The notes below the pieces were generated by a model. It was not told the origin of the DNA. It saw only the letters and a list, made by a program, of their open reading frames with translations, and made no database searches. Positions 17,745 to 26,809 of a stretch of DNA of 64,000 nt are shown here, in pieces. The first letter of the stretch is position 1. Each line of letters begins with the position of its first letter. This DNA comes from Serratia liquefaciens (lineage in GTDB: Bacteria; Pseudomonadota; Gammaproteobacteria; Enterobacterales; Enterobacteriaceae), in NCBI GenBank assembly GCA_012719855.1, contig JAAXZN010000003.1, positions 124,001 through 188,000 of the forward strand, in the 5' to 3' direction. A program made the translations under genes and the position numbers.

Positions 17745-19166
17745 TTACGGTACGTAAATGATCTCGAAGCTGGAGGTTTTATCGTAGTAGGGCGTCATGC
17801 CGCCATCGACGTAGAAAACCTGCAGGTCATAATGATAAACCAGCTTTTTATCTGGATTAAGGATCAGATCCAGGGCCGAAACCTTGATAGTGACGTCATG
17901 ATTGGGGTGGTCCTTGTTCAGCTCCAGGGTCTGGTTGTCGATATTGACCAAAATGCGTTTAATCGGACGCGGTCCCGACGGGTCATAAGCCGCACTGTCG
18001 CTTCTGAATTCAAGGGTTTTGTCGATATCCACCGGGGCGGACTGTTTGATAAAGTCGCGCACCTTGTCCTGATATTTGGCCTCCAGCGCCAACATCACCG
18101 GCAGATGGTCCGGATTGAAACCGATGAATTGAACCGCCAGATACCCTTTAAGCAGCAGGTTTTGCGGTGAGCGGTCGAATAACGCGTCCCAGATCAGCGC
18201 AAATTGCTGGGCGGGTAGCGTGAAGGAATCGACAATGCCGCTTTGCAGATTGATCAGCGCATTTTTCTCCTCGGTTTTACCCTCGGGCAACGCCAACTGC
18301 AACGTCAGCGTGTCGGCATTGGCGAACGGCACCAGCCTGGCGTCCGCTTGCATTTGCGAAAACTGTTCTGTGGCGTTGGCAATTCGCCCCTGATTGACCT
18401 TGGGTAACAGAAAGTAGTCGAAGGTCACCTGGACTTCCCCCAGCGAGGTAGCGTGTTCAGGGGCGGAGAAAGAAATCGACAGCATGGGTTTGCCGTCGCC
18501 ATCGGTGGCCAGCAGGAAGGTATCGGGCAGGTAGTAAAGGTAATTCTTGCGCACATAATCCTGATAGTAGTTGTACCACAGCTGTTGGTACTCCAGCGGC
18601 GTCAGGATCAGTTGCAGGCGCGGCGGTGGCGGCAGGATGCCCTGATAGATATACGGGTAGTAGTTTTCGGCAAAGTAGAAAATCTTGGGATCGGTGACGG
18701 TATTGGTAATGCCGTGCTCGGTTTTAATCGCGACCACCAGCGTGGTTTGCGCATCGTAGTCGGACAAGGCCCGCAGCAGGGCGTCACGCTGTTCCAGCCG
18801 CTGCAGGTCAAGCTGCGCCTGGTAGCGGTTTTCCAGTGACGTCAGCAGCACCTGATCGAAGATCATCTCTTCGGCGCTGCCGAAGGCAGTAAAACTCAGC
18901 ACCACATAGGGTATTTGCGGCACCTGACGGCTGAGCGCGAAGTCCAGTTTCATGCTCCAACTGGTGCCGTCGGTGCTGGTGGCAATCTGGTAGCGGGTTT
19001 CGCCTGAAACAACCTCGGTGCAGACCTCGGCGGTCAGATCCTCCGCCGCCATGGGCGCAGCCCGTCGATAACGCAGCTGTTTGGCGGTGACGTCAGGAAA
19101 CTGTTCGCGCGCATTCTGCAGAATAATTTGGTTCAGTGCCACCAGGTCATTGAGAAAGGTATTCAT
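17745..19166 (-). CDS. cluster paralogue F, unknown beta-rich protein
   Basis: The last gene of the nine-gene cluster, 473 aa. I do not recognise a named family. It has no signal peptide. The N-terminal third is partly helical; at residues 211-227 it shows YYLPDTFLLATDGDGKP, matching the motif seen near the N-terminus of the 551-aa cluster paralogue (FWYLP...DGKP at 26-42). The C-terminal 90 residues alternate in beta pattern and end with a YHYDLQVFYVDGG segment similar to the terminal modules of its relatives. GAGG precedes the ATG. The start overlaps the cyclase-like gene by 20 bp. The motif lies about 185 residues further in than in the other paralogues, so an extra N-terminal domain is present. 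Confidence 0.8.
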   Translation of the reverse strand: MNTFLNDLVALNQIILQNAREQFPDVTAKQLRYRRAAPMAAEDLTAEVCTEVVSGETRYQIATSTDGTSWSMKLDFALSRQVPQIPYVVLSFTAFGSAEEMIFDQVLLTSLENRYQAQLDLQRLEQRDALLRALSDYDAQTTLVVAIKTEHGITNTVTDPKIFYFAENYYPYIYQGILPPPPRLQLILTPLEYQQLWYNYYQDYVRKNYLYYLPDTFLLATDGDGKPMLSISFSAPEHATSLGEVQVTFDYFLLPKVNQGRIANATEQFSQMQADARLVPFANADTLTLQLALPEGKTEEKNALINLQSGIVDSFTLPAQQFALIWDALFDRSPQNLLLKGYLAVQFIGFNPDHLPVMLALEAKYQDKVRDFIKQSAPVDIDKTLEFRSDSAAYDPSGPRPIKRILVNIDNQTLELNKDHPNHDVTIKVSALDLILNPDKKLVYHYDLQVFYVDGGMTPYYDKTSSFEIIYVP

Positions 19167-21060
19167 GGTTATCCTCAGTAGATTCGGTTTGGGCCAGCGT
19201 TCTGAATTGGTTCAGGCAGGAAGAGGTCCAGAGGAAGCGCCCGTCGTGCCGACGGTATAACGGGCTTTCCAAGGATTCCGCGGGCCATTGCCAGCGGGCC
19301 AATGCGTCAATCACGGGCGAGAGTTGCGGGATCCCCGCCTGTTTGGCGTACTCCAGGGTGGTGCGCCATTCGCCGGGGTGGGCGTAATAAGGGGTAAGCG
19401 TACTGAGCCGATCGTAACGGCCGTCGCTCCATTGCACCGCCTGATTCAGCATCTGAATAATGCGTCGGTAGGCCGGCAATACGGCACCGTTTTCGCTCGT
19501 CAGCGTATGGAGCAGGATCAGCGCGTTGGTATTCACACAGCAATCCAGTTGGCGGATGTCGTTGTCGTCCTTCATCCAGGTATAAAAACTTTGGCATTGT
19601 GCCCATTGGTGCTGTTCGGCGACCAGCCGGGGATCGACCCGGCGTACCTGATAGCCGTTCATATGTGAAATCGGCTGGCTGACCCGCGACAATGAAATGC
19701 GGCCAAACTTGTACAGCAGCTCGGTGATGATGGCGGTGTCGTCAATATCTGCGCAGATGCTCTGGTTCTCCATCCATCGCGGATGGGCGGCGCTGGGCCA
19801 AAACCTGAAGTGGAACGGGCGGGCCTCGCAAGCCAGCAAAAAATCGAGCGCTTTCTCAATAAACGGCTCGGTCTGCGGGGTGTAATCCAGGGTGCGCAAC
19901 ACCTGCGCAGTGACAAAAGCGTTTTCATCCTGATGCCAGCGTCCGTCCGGCGTTCGGACATGGGAGGCAAAGGCGCCGCTGGCACACTGTTGCGCCAGCA
20001 GTGTCCCCAGCCCCGGTCTTTCTGCCTTGATCGCCACAGGGGCAGTTTCCAGCGGCAACGCCTCAAAGCGGGTATTTTGCGGACTGAAGGTGCAACTGGT
20101 GGCGTGATGCCCTTGCAGATCAACCGAAAAGCCGACCACGTTGTACTGCAGGTCAATCTGCTTATCCACCACCTGTTGCAACAAGGGCAATGCCTGACCG
20201 CTTTGCGTCAACAAGGCTTGCAGCGCCGGGAATACGCGCTGGTTATCACCAAAGAAACTGGCCGCCATGGTGAACAGGGTAAAACTTTCCAGCTTACCGT
20301 CTGGAGCGTAGACCAGGCTAAAACCGTAGGTGGTGGGTGGAAAACCCTCGTGACTCAAGGTTTGCTGCAGGGCTTGGTCCAGCAAGGGTTCCAGCGCAGA
20401 GAACAGCGCCTCGCAGCCAAAAAAGGCCATTACCGTCGCAATATCTGCGTGGGTGATGAGCGCGCTGTGCCACTGAAAGTAGTATTCGCGCGGCGAGGCC
20501 GGCCGCTCGGGATAATAGCCGGCCATCAGTAAAGATAAACCGGCTTGCCGACAGTCTTTCGTCGGGAAATCTTCCGCGTCGCCAGGCCAGGCGCAATCTT
20601 CAGGCACCTCCGAGTACACCTTGGTTTTAACCGCCTCCGGGGTATATTTTCGACCTAACCAGGAGCCGAACCTCAGAGGGTGAGCGCTTTGGCGCTGCAT
20701 ATGGCCTATCTCGGCAAAGCAACGTTCAGTATCAGGTTCAACAGGCGAGGCAGTGATCTTTTGGCTGTGTCGATAAAAAGCCTCGATATCGCGGTTTTCC
20801 GCGTAGCGAGGTAAAAAAGGATCCAGCGTACAGGCAAGCGCCAGCGGCTTTGATGACGAAACGGTGAACTCTAGCGGGCAACCGTTATAACCCAGCAGGC
20901 TGGTGTTAAAGGCGGCGGACAGGCAACCGGAAGCCAGGCGAGCCTGGCTGAAACGGGCGATCTCGGGCGCCAGCGTGGTCCTTAAATAGGGTGCTTTTTG
21001 GCACAGGGCGCTTACCAGGGCGTTCCATGCCGCTGGTAATACTGCATTGCGTTCGACCAT
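19147..21060 (-). CDS. terpene cyclase/prenyltransferase-like protein with DxDD motif
   Basis: A 637-aa protein, eighth in the cluster. Residues about 360-625 look like an alpha/alpha toroid of the squalene cyclase and class II terpene cyclase type: a QW-like repeat (RTPDGRWHQDENAF, 369-382), DIDDTA at 438-443 (the DxDD proton-donor motif of copalyl diphosphate synthases) and a second DGRF-type repeat at 606-609. Residues 1-340 are different, with two similar strand pairs (near 244-264 and 305-325); an aromatic-prenyltransferase-like fold is a weak guess. No signal peptide. A ribosome site (AGGTG) precedes the ATG. No prenyl diphosphate synthase is encoded nearby. The motifs are seen; the enzyme activity is inferred. 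Confidence 0.72.
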   Translation of the reverse strand: MVERNAVLPAAWNALVSALCQKAPYLRTTLAPEIARFSQARLASGCLSAAFNTSLLGYNGCPLEFTVSSSKPLALACTLDPFLPRYAENRDIEAFYRHSQKITASPVEPDTERCFAEIGHMQRQSAHPLRFGSWLGRKYTPEAVKTKVYSEVPEDCAWPGDAEDFPTKDCRQAGLSLLMAGYYPERPASPREYYFQWHSALITHADIATVMAFFGCEALFSALEPLLDQALQQTLSHEGFPPTTYGFSLVYAPDGKLESFTLFTMAASFFGDNQRVFPALQALLTQSGQALPLLQQVVDKQIDLQYNVVGFSVDLQGHHATSCTFSPQNTRFEALPLETAPVAIKAERPGLGTLLAQQCASGAFASHVRTPDGRWHQDENAFVTAQVLRTLDYTPQTEPFIEKALDFLLACEARPFHFRFWPSAAHPRWMENQSICADIDDTAIITELLYKFGRISLSRVSQPISHMNGYQVRRVDPRLVAEQHQWAQCQSFYTWMKDDNDIRQLDCCVNTNALILLHTLTSENGAVLPAYRRIIQMLNQAVQWSDGRYDRLSTLTPYYAHPGEWRTTLEYAKQAGIPQLSPVIDALARWQWPAESLESPLYRRHDGRFLWTSSCLNQFRTLAQTESTEDNHEYLSQ

Positions 21061-21070
21061 CGTCAGTCAC

Positions 21071-22726
21071 CTATGCCACGGCCGGGATAACGATGGCCGG
21101 TGGATTTTCGGTGCCGTCCCGCGTGACGCTGTCACCACCGACCAGCAGATAGGTGATTTTGTAATTCACCGTCCAGGGTTTCTCGGTCAGGCAGCGATAC
21201 TTGAAGGTTTGCTCTTCGGTCATATCCGAATTAAACAGGTATTTCTTGGTTTTACGGCTCTGCTTGTCGTCCAGATAGGTCAGTTCGACAATCACCTGAT
21301 TGCAATTTTCCCAGGAGAATTTTCGGTCGAGGAAAATCGAGATCTCGTTGAAGGTCAACACCGAACCGGGATCCAGGTTCAGCAGGGTCGAGGCCGAAAT
21401 CGACCGTGGCTGATAGCTGCTGCTGCCTTCCCAACCGGTGGTAGCGGCAGACTTGAAGGCATATTCGCTGTCGATCACAAAGCGTTCATTCGGGTCTCTA
21501 CTGCGGGACATGACCTTGCTCCATTTACCGTCATCGGCAGTAAAAGGCTCGGAAGTATAAACCTGCTGGTTGTAACTGATTTTGAAGGTGGCGGCTTTAA
21601 TGCCGTACTCGGCAAAGCCGTCTGGCCCCAGCACGGTGAAGTCGATTTTTTGGTAGAAAGGGTCGTTGACGTTAACTTCAATAAAGTAAGGCGGCTCCTT
21701 TTTGGCGCGCAGGATATCGCTGCCGATAAAGTTTTGCGGCACGGCAGATTGGCTGAGGGCTTTCGAGGAAACGTAGTTGAAGTTGAGGCTCTTGGTTTCT
21801 TCGATCCGCACCAGTTTTATCTCCAGAGAGGCACTGGGGAACAGTCCGCCCTTACCGCCTTCTTCCCCCTCTTTATTGCTCGAAATCAGCGAGTCCAAAA
21901 TGGAGTCGCTGGCCGATTTGGCCTGGGTATTGCTGTCGTCATTAGGTTTGAGCGAGGCGGTAAAGAAGCTTTTCAGGATCTCTTCCTTGACGAATTGCAG
22001 CGCCCATTCTTTTTCTTTGGCTGCCTCTTCACTCGGCATGCTTTCGGTCACTTTGATGATCAACTTCTGATCCTGCTGCAACTTCTTGATCACGCTGTCA
22101 AAGCCCAGCCAGAAACTGGCGGGGGTTTCTACCGGGATTGGGATGTTGGCGCCGAATTTAAGGTCAAACTCTTTGTAGAGGCTTTCAAACTTGGCCTCGA
22201 CTTCGACTTTTAACGCCGGGGTGATACCGGTAAAACCGAGGTTATAGGCCACGGCGGCCGGGGCCTGTGCCTTATTAAACGCGGACTCGAGGATCACCGC
22301 CTGTTCCGGCGTAAGTTTGGCGCTGAAAATGGCGCTGTTATTGCCAAACAGGCTGGGGCACTGCGCGCTGATCAACTCGCCGTTGGCACTGCCCACGTCG
22401 AGCACAAAAAAGTTTACCGTACCTTTGTCATAGGGGACCTGCGCCTTGCGGGCGGTTTTCGGATCCACTTTCAATTTCCGCAGGTATTCGTTGAAGGCAC
22501 TGTCCAGTTCGGCGGGATCGATGGCGGTATTAACCTCGAAGTTGAGGTAACCCCCTTGCTGGCCGGTGCCGTCGCCGGTGTACTTAATCAATGAAAAAAT
22601 CGGCTTACCGTCTTTCTCTGCGATATGGATATCACCGGGCAAATACCAGAACTGATTGTCATCAGAGTCATCGGCAAAGAAGGTGATATTTTTGATGGTG
22701 GCAGTTTTTGCTCTGAGTAATAACAT
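21071..22726 (-). CDS. cluster paralogue E, unknown beta-rich protein
   Basis: A 551-aa protein of unknown family and seventh in the cluster. It is the clearest example of the shared architecture: aromatic/Pro motif FWYLP at 26-30, an acidic turn DGKP at 39-42, then GGYLNF near 58-63 followed by a helix PAELDSAFNEYLR. A long Lys/Glu-rich helical middle follows (about 200-270), then a VNVNDPFYQKIDF block and terminal beta modules. The NDPFYQ block recurs in the 716-aa paralogue (LNDPFYQYI). No signal peptide or membrane helix. AAGGA precedes the ATG. It lies 10 bp before the cyclase-like gene. Confidence 0.82.
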   Translation of the reverse strand: MLLLRAKTATIKNITFFADDSDDNQFWYLPGDIHIAEKDGKPIFSLIKYTGDGTGQQGGYLNFEVNTAIDPAELDSAFNEYLRKLKVDPKTARKAQVPYDKGTVNFFVLDVGSANGELISAQCPSLFGNNSAIFSAKLTPEQAVILESAFNKAQAPAAVAYNLGFTGITPALKVEVEAKFESLYKEFDLKFGANIPIPVETPASFWLGFDSVIKKLQQDQKLIIKVTESMPSEEAAKEKEWALQFVKEEILKSFFTASLKPNDDSNTQAKSASDSILDSLISSNKEGEEGGKGGLFPSASLEIKLVRIEETKSLNFNYVSSKALSQSAVPQNFIGSDILRAKKEPPYFIEVNVNDPFYQKIDFTVLGPDGFAEYGIKAATFKISYNQQVYTSEPFTADDGKWSKVMSRSRDPNERFVIDSEYAFKSAATTGWEGSSSYQPRSISASTLLNLDPGSVLTFNEISIFLDRKFSWENCNQVIVELTYLDDKQSRKTKKYLFNSDMTEEQTFKYRCLTEKPWTVNYKITYLLVGGDSVTRDGTENPPAIVIPAVA

Positions 22727-22735
22727 GGCGGTTCC

Positions 22736-24568
22736 TTAATTGAGGTTGGCGATATCGATATCGTCTTGAACGGTTGAGGTTTGGACGTACTCGGGTTTAT
22801 CCCCTTGCCGGCCCGGTTGGTAGGTGAACCAGATCTCCAGGTCGACGCTAAGGCGTTGCGGATCGATTTGGTCGGCGCTGAACCGCTGGGGGGCGGCATC
22901 GGATTCGGTAAACTGAAAGACCTGCTGCAAGATGTCGTCATCCCCGGGCAGGTAGGCATAGCTGGCTGAAACCAGCACCATTTCGACCTGTTGCCAATCC
23001 ATGTCGGCGGACAGTGTCAAGACGCGTTGGTGGTACAGGCTGGAGAACAGATACACATCCTGGCTGGTGGGTTCGCTCAATACCGCAGGGATATGGGGCG
23101 AATTGGCGGCGCAGCTGTACTCTTTGGTGACTTCAAACAGATAGAGGTCGGGGTTGGGCAGCATGACCGGATAGTTATGCTGCTGGGATGTCTCGCTAAT
23201 CTGAAAACTTTTCGACAGGCTGGATGCCGGCAGCTTCATATGTCGGCAGCGCAGGGTGACCAACACCGACTGGTACCAGCGCCAGTCAAATTGGCTGGCT
23301 GCCTTGATGACGAAATCATAGCGGCCATACAGCGACTCAATGTCCAGATAAACGTCATTCAATTCGGTTTGCAGAGGGCCGGAATTGACCGATCTCACGC
23401 CGCCCACCGCCTGGTTGAGATAGACGGTGAAGTCGTATTCGACCGGCCACAGCATTTTTCCGGTTTTCGGATCGGTAATGCTGGGTGACCTGAAGGTTTT
23501 AGGGCCGGTATCGTCCTTACGGAAGGTGAACTGCTTGTTGTCCTTGCCGTAACGCAAACGCACCGTGACCAGTTGGACGTTCGCATCCCACTCATCCGAC
23601 AGCAGATGGACCCGAACTTCGCGGTGGGCGAAGAAGTCATCCTGCAGATCGCTTTGACCGATCACCCGATCGGCCTGATAGTCGGTACCGGCGACCAACT
23701 CAGCAAACAGTGCCTGCGGATAGAGCGAGCGTTTCACTACGGTGGTTTCGCTCAGCTTGCCGCTTAAACGTCGTTGATCAATATCCTCTACCGACAGCCG
23801 CTGCAGATAAAAACCGGGCTTTGGCTTGGCTTGTTGCGGCACATCGGCAAACACCGGGGTAAAAAACTCGCTGATCAAGATCTGCGTCAGTTCAGCCGCC
23901 GCCTGCGCAAAGTGGCCGTCGGGATCGGTGTCTCTGACTTTAATGGTCACGACTTTTTCGCTGATTAACCGCGACGAGGTTTCTTCTATATCGACGGAGA
24001 ATATCAACAGGTTGAAACCGAATGACTCCTGCAGAAACTGATAAACCTGGTCCCAGCGGGCCTCCAGTTCGAAAGTGGCCGGTGGCAGCTGCTGCAGGTA
24101 GTCAATTTTATAGCTGATGGCGATGGGCGCGGTCGCGGGGGTTGCCATCAGGCTCGCCAGCAGGGCGATATCCGCCTCCGGGGGGAGTTTGGCCAGCAGG
24201 TAGCAGTTCTGTTGGTCGCTCAATGAGGTTTTGCTGGTTTGGCCAGCGACAAAGCCGGGGATGTCCAGGGTGGCGCTGCAGGCTATGGCCTGTAATGGCA
24301 TTAATATCGCATCGCGAGGCATCTCCGGGCTGGCCGCTGCTGCTGCCTGCGCGGCCTCGTAGCTGCTGGCCAACTGGGTTTGCAGCGACAGCATGGCATA
24401 GTAAACCGTCGCCGGCTGGCTGCTGTTACGGAAAATCTGCAGCTGGACGGCGGGCTGGTTTCCATCGATAACGCTAATGCTCGGTGCAGCCGCGCAATAG
24501 TAATAAATGGGTCTGTCCGGATCGGCTCGGATAAAACAGATGTTTTGCACTACGATTTGGCTGTTCAT
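22736..24568 (-). CDS. cluster paralogue D, unknown beta-rich protein
   Basis: A 610-aa protein of unknown family, sixth in the cluster. The N-terminus carries the shared motif in the form YYYCAAAPSISVIDGNQP (22-39), followed by a VQLQIF strand and an Ala-rich helix. The second half has several beta-rich stretches, including LVTVRLRYGKDNKQFTF and VLVTLRCRHMKLP, resembling the repeated sandwich modules of its relatives. No signal peptide, although Cys residues are present. GGGA lies 9 bases before the ATG. It is 9 bp from the next cluster gene. Confidence 0.8.
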   Translation of the reverse strand: MNSQIVVQNICFIRADPDRPIYYYCAAAPSISVIDGNQPAVQLQIFRNSSQPATVYYAMLSLQTQLASSYEAAQAAAAASPEMPRDAILMPLQAIACSATLDIPGFVAGQTSKTSLSDQQNCYLLAKLPPEADIALLASLMATPATAPIAISYKIDYLQQLPPATFELEARWDQVYQFLQESFGFNLLIFSVDIEETSSRLISEKVVTIKVRDTDPDGHFAQAAAELTQILISEFFTPVFADVPQQAKPKPGFYLQRLSVEDIDQRRLSGKLSETTVVKRSLYPQALFAELVAGTDYQADRVIGQSDLQDDFFAHREVRVHLLSDEWDANVQLVTVRLRYGKDNKQFTFRKDDTGPKTFRSPSITDPKTGKMLWPVEYDFTVYLNQAVGGVRSVNSGPLQTELNDVYLDIESLYGRYDFVIKAASQFDWRWYQSVLVTLRCRHMKLPASSLSKSFQISETSQQHNYPVMLPNPDLYLFEVTKEYSCAANSPHIPAVLSEPTSQDVYLFSSLYHQRVLTLSADMDWQQVEMVLVSASYAYLPGDDDILQQVFQFTESDAAPQRFSADQIDPQRLSVDLEIWFTYQPGRQGDKPEYVQTSTVQDDIDIANLN

Positions 24569-24634
24569 AGCGACAATCCCATTTGATAAAGGTGAAGGCA
24601 GGGCAAAGTTGTTTCGCCCTGCGTTTTGTACCGA

Positions 24635-26785
24635 TTAGAACGTCACCACTACGATGGTACTGGTGCCCGTCACAGGTTTTTCAACGGTTTTCTCCTGGTT
24701 GTTGTCGCCGTAATACACCGTAGCGACGTATTTGATCTGTGGCACGTTGTCAGCTTCGACCTGCATCAGATCAAAGGTCAGATACTGGGTGAGGGATTTA
24801 GTATCGAACTCGGTCAGCGCCAGGGATTGGGACTGCGTGAAGTTCCATTTCGGATAAAACACCACCATTTCATAGGTGATCAGCGTGATGTCTTTCTGGC
24901 TTGGCTTAAAGATAATGGTGTACTTCTGCGCCTTCGGCAGGGCGTTGGCGACCAGGATCTGATGACCGCGGATCAGCCCATATCCCGGCAGTTGCGGGTT
25001 GGTTTCAACCCCGCTGGGAATATAGGTCAGGCTGTCGCCGTCCAGGGCATAGTAGTCGGTGGAGAAATAAATCGGTTTATCCACGTCGACGCCAATCGGA
25101 TAGATAAAGGGCCTTGGCGGCGTAGATTCATTAACTACCTGATTATCCGTCTTGAGTTTGATTCCCTTGTCCGGATCGGAATATTGCGTTTTGATCACCA
25201 CCTGGCTAAAAACTTTCCAGCCCATAGGGTTAAGTAACGTAGAGATATCGGCATAGACGATGCCGCATTCGGCCACGTTAATGGAGATAATCAGATCCTG
25301 ATCGCTCTGAATTTCACCGGAATGATAGGGTTTGGCCTGCAGGCCGGTAAAGTTGACGGTGTAGGAATACTTAAATGCACGGCCCAGCTCGGGTTTGATA
25401 AACCACTTGCCGGTTTTTTTCGGGGTGCTGTCGCTCGGGGAAAACTGCAGGGTGCTCTGGTTGTCTTTATCGTAGATGGCGGTCACCACGATATTGGCGA
25501 CGTTGTATTGCGCCAAATCGTCGGTAACGAAAAATTCAGGCTGTATGTACTGGTAGAAAGGATCGTTGAGGTCGTACTCTTTAAAGTACTCTTTCAGATT
25601 GGCTTCGCCGACGATGGATCGGATAGACGGCAACTGGGTCTGTGGGGCGATAGCGAAGGAAACCACCGAGTTTTCATCATAGACGCGGGTAAAACTTTTG
25701 GTTTCTTTGAGGCTGGATTGAAATTTATCAAAGCCGTCGGCGTCATTGAGCAATTCGAGGCTCATATCCAGCCCGGTTTGGCTGCTTAAAATCTGCTCTA
25801 CCTGTTTCTGCCCCCAGGCGGTCAGACCCTCTTTCCACTTGATGTACTGGGCATCATCCATTCCCATTTCCTTGGCGGTCAACCCGACCTGAACGTCGAT
25901 TTTGATGGCGCCTTTCTCGATATATTCACGCTCGATCTTTTTCTCATCGGCCGACCAGGTGTGGTAACTGATGCTTTGCGTCACCGACTTGGTGATCTCG
26001 CTGTCGTAGCTGACGGTGACCTTGGCCGCCGGCAAAGAGGCGTCCAGGTTAAAGTCGAAGCGAATGCCCACGCTGGAGTTCTTGTCGGTGCCTTGCAGCA
26101 CCTGTTCGAACAAAGTAGCGCCTTCGCCGGTCATCGACAGGCTGAAAACGGTATTGTTATCTCCCAGGCCGGAGGGTGACAGCGTGGTCGGGATCTGGCG
26201 GTAGAATTTGTCGTTGCTGTCGAGAATCAAAGCCGCCTGTGCCGAGGTGTATCGCGGTTGCATCAGCTTGATTTTTTCAGCATTTTCCGGCAGTAGCTGA
26301 GCAAGAAACTGGTCAGGGCCCTTGTTGGGATCGTACAGGGCGACAAACTTGCTGGCCTGTTCATCGTTCAGGCCGCAGTTGCGCAGCGCGGTGTCCATAG
26401 TCGCTTTTTTGGTCGCGTTCTCGGGATCTGCCGCGTAGTCCTGTTCCGCTTTGACATACTTGACGATTAGGGCAGACTTCGCCTCCAGCTGACTTTGGAT
26501 ATTGCCAAACAGCTGGGCGCGGATTTTGGCCTGCAGATCTACCGTTGGGAACGGCAGCATCACGGTAAACTGCGCATAGCCACCCTGAGTGTCTTCGCTG
26601 CGATACTTGTAGAACATAAAGCTTGGGCTGTTCGTATCCCTGGCGACAAACACCGGCGTTTCAGGCACCACGTAAAAAATGTCCTTGTCGAGGCTGTCTC
26701 CGTAACAGGTATAGGCGCACTCTTTAATGCCCAGGTATTTATCCGTGGGGATTTTGACCGATTGCTGCAAAGCGGTGGTTAACAT
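24635..26785 (-). CDS. cluster paralogue C, unknown beta-rich protein
   Basis: The largest cluster protein (716 aa), fifth in order. The shared N-terminal motif appears as IFYVVPETPVFVARDTNSP (36-54), then GGYAQFTV (68-75) and a helix. The middle (about 280-400) is charged and helical. LNDPFYQYI then introduces beta-rich modules, paralleling the 551-aa protein, to which it seems closest. It ends in a run of hydrophobic strands (STIVVVTF). No signal peptide. GAGGA precedes the ATG by 8 bases. A 66-bp gap, the longest inside the paralogue array, follows it. Confidence 0.82.
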   Translation of the reverse strand: MLTTALQQSVKIPTDKYLGIKECAYTCYGDSLDKDIFYVVPETPVFVARDTNSPSFMFYKYRSEDTQGGYAQFTVMLPFPTVDLQAKIRAQLFGNIQSQLEAKSALIVKYVKAEQDYAADPENATKKATMDTALRNCGLNDEQASKFVALYDPNKGPDQFLAQLLPENAEKIKLMQPRYTSAQAALILDSNDKFYRQIPTTLSPSGLGDNNTVFSLSMTGEGATLFEQVLQGTDKNSSVGIRFDFNLDASLPAAKVTVSYDSEITKSVTQSISYHTWSADEKKIEREYIEKGAIKIDVQVGLTAKEMGMDDAQYIKWKEGLTAWGQKQVEQILSSQTGLDMSLELLNDADGFDKFQSSLKETKSFTRVYDENSVVSFAIAPQTQLPSIRSIVGEANLKEYFKEYDLNDPFYQYIQPEFFVTDDLAQYNVANIVVTAIYDKDNQSTLQFSPSDSTPKKTGKWFIKPELGRAFKYSYTVNFTGLQAKPYHSGEIQSDQDLIISINVAECGIVYADISTLLNPMGWKVFSQVVIKTQYSDPDKGIKLKTDNQVVNESTPPRPFIYPIGVDVDKPIYFSTDYYALDGDSLTYIPSGVETNPQLPGYGLIRGHQILVANALPKAQKYTIIFKPSQKDITLITYEMVVFYPKWNFTQSQSLALTEFDTKSLTQYLTFDLMQVEADNVPQIKYVATVYYGDNNQEKTVEKPVTGTSTIVVVTF

Positions 26786-26809
26786 AGGGTGTTCCTCTTG
26801 TTTATGTGA

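Noticed and set aside
21047-22213. A 388-codon open frame antisense to the 551-aa cluster gene
   Set aside because: It has no ribosome site, a composition typical of the complement of a coding strand, and lies wholly opposite a gene with a good start and paralogues.
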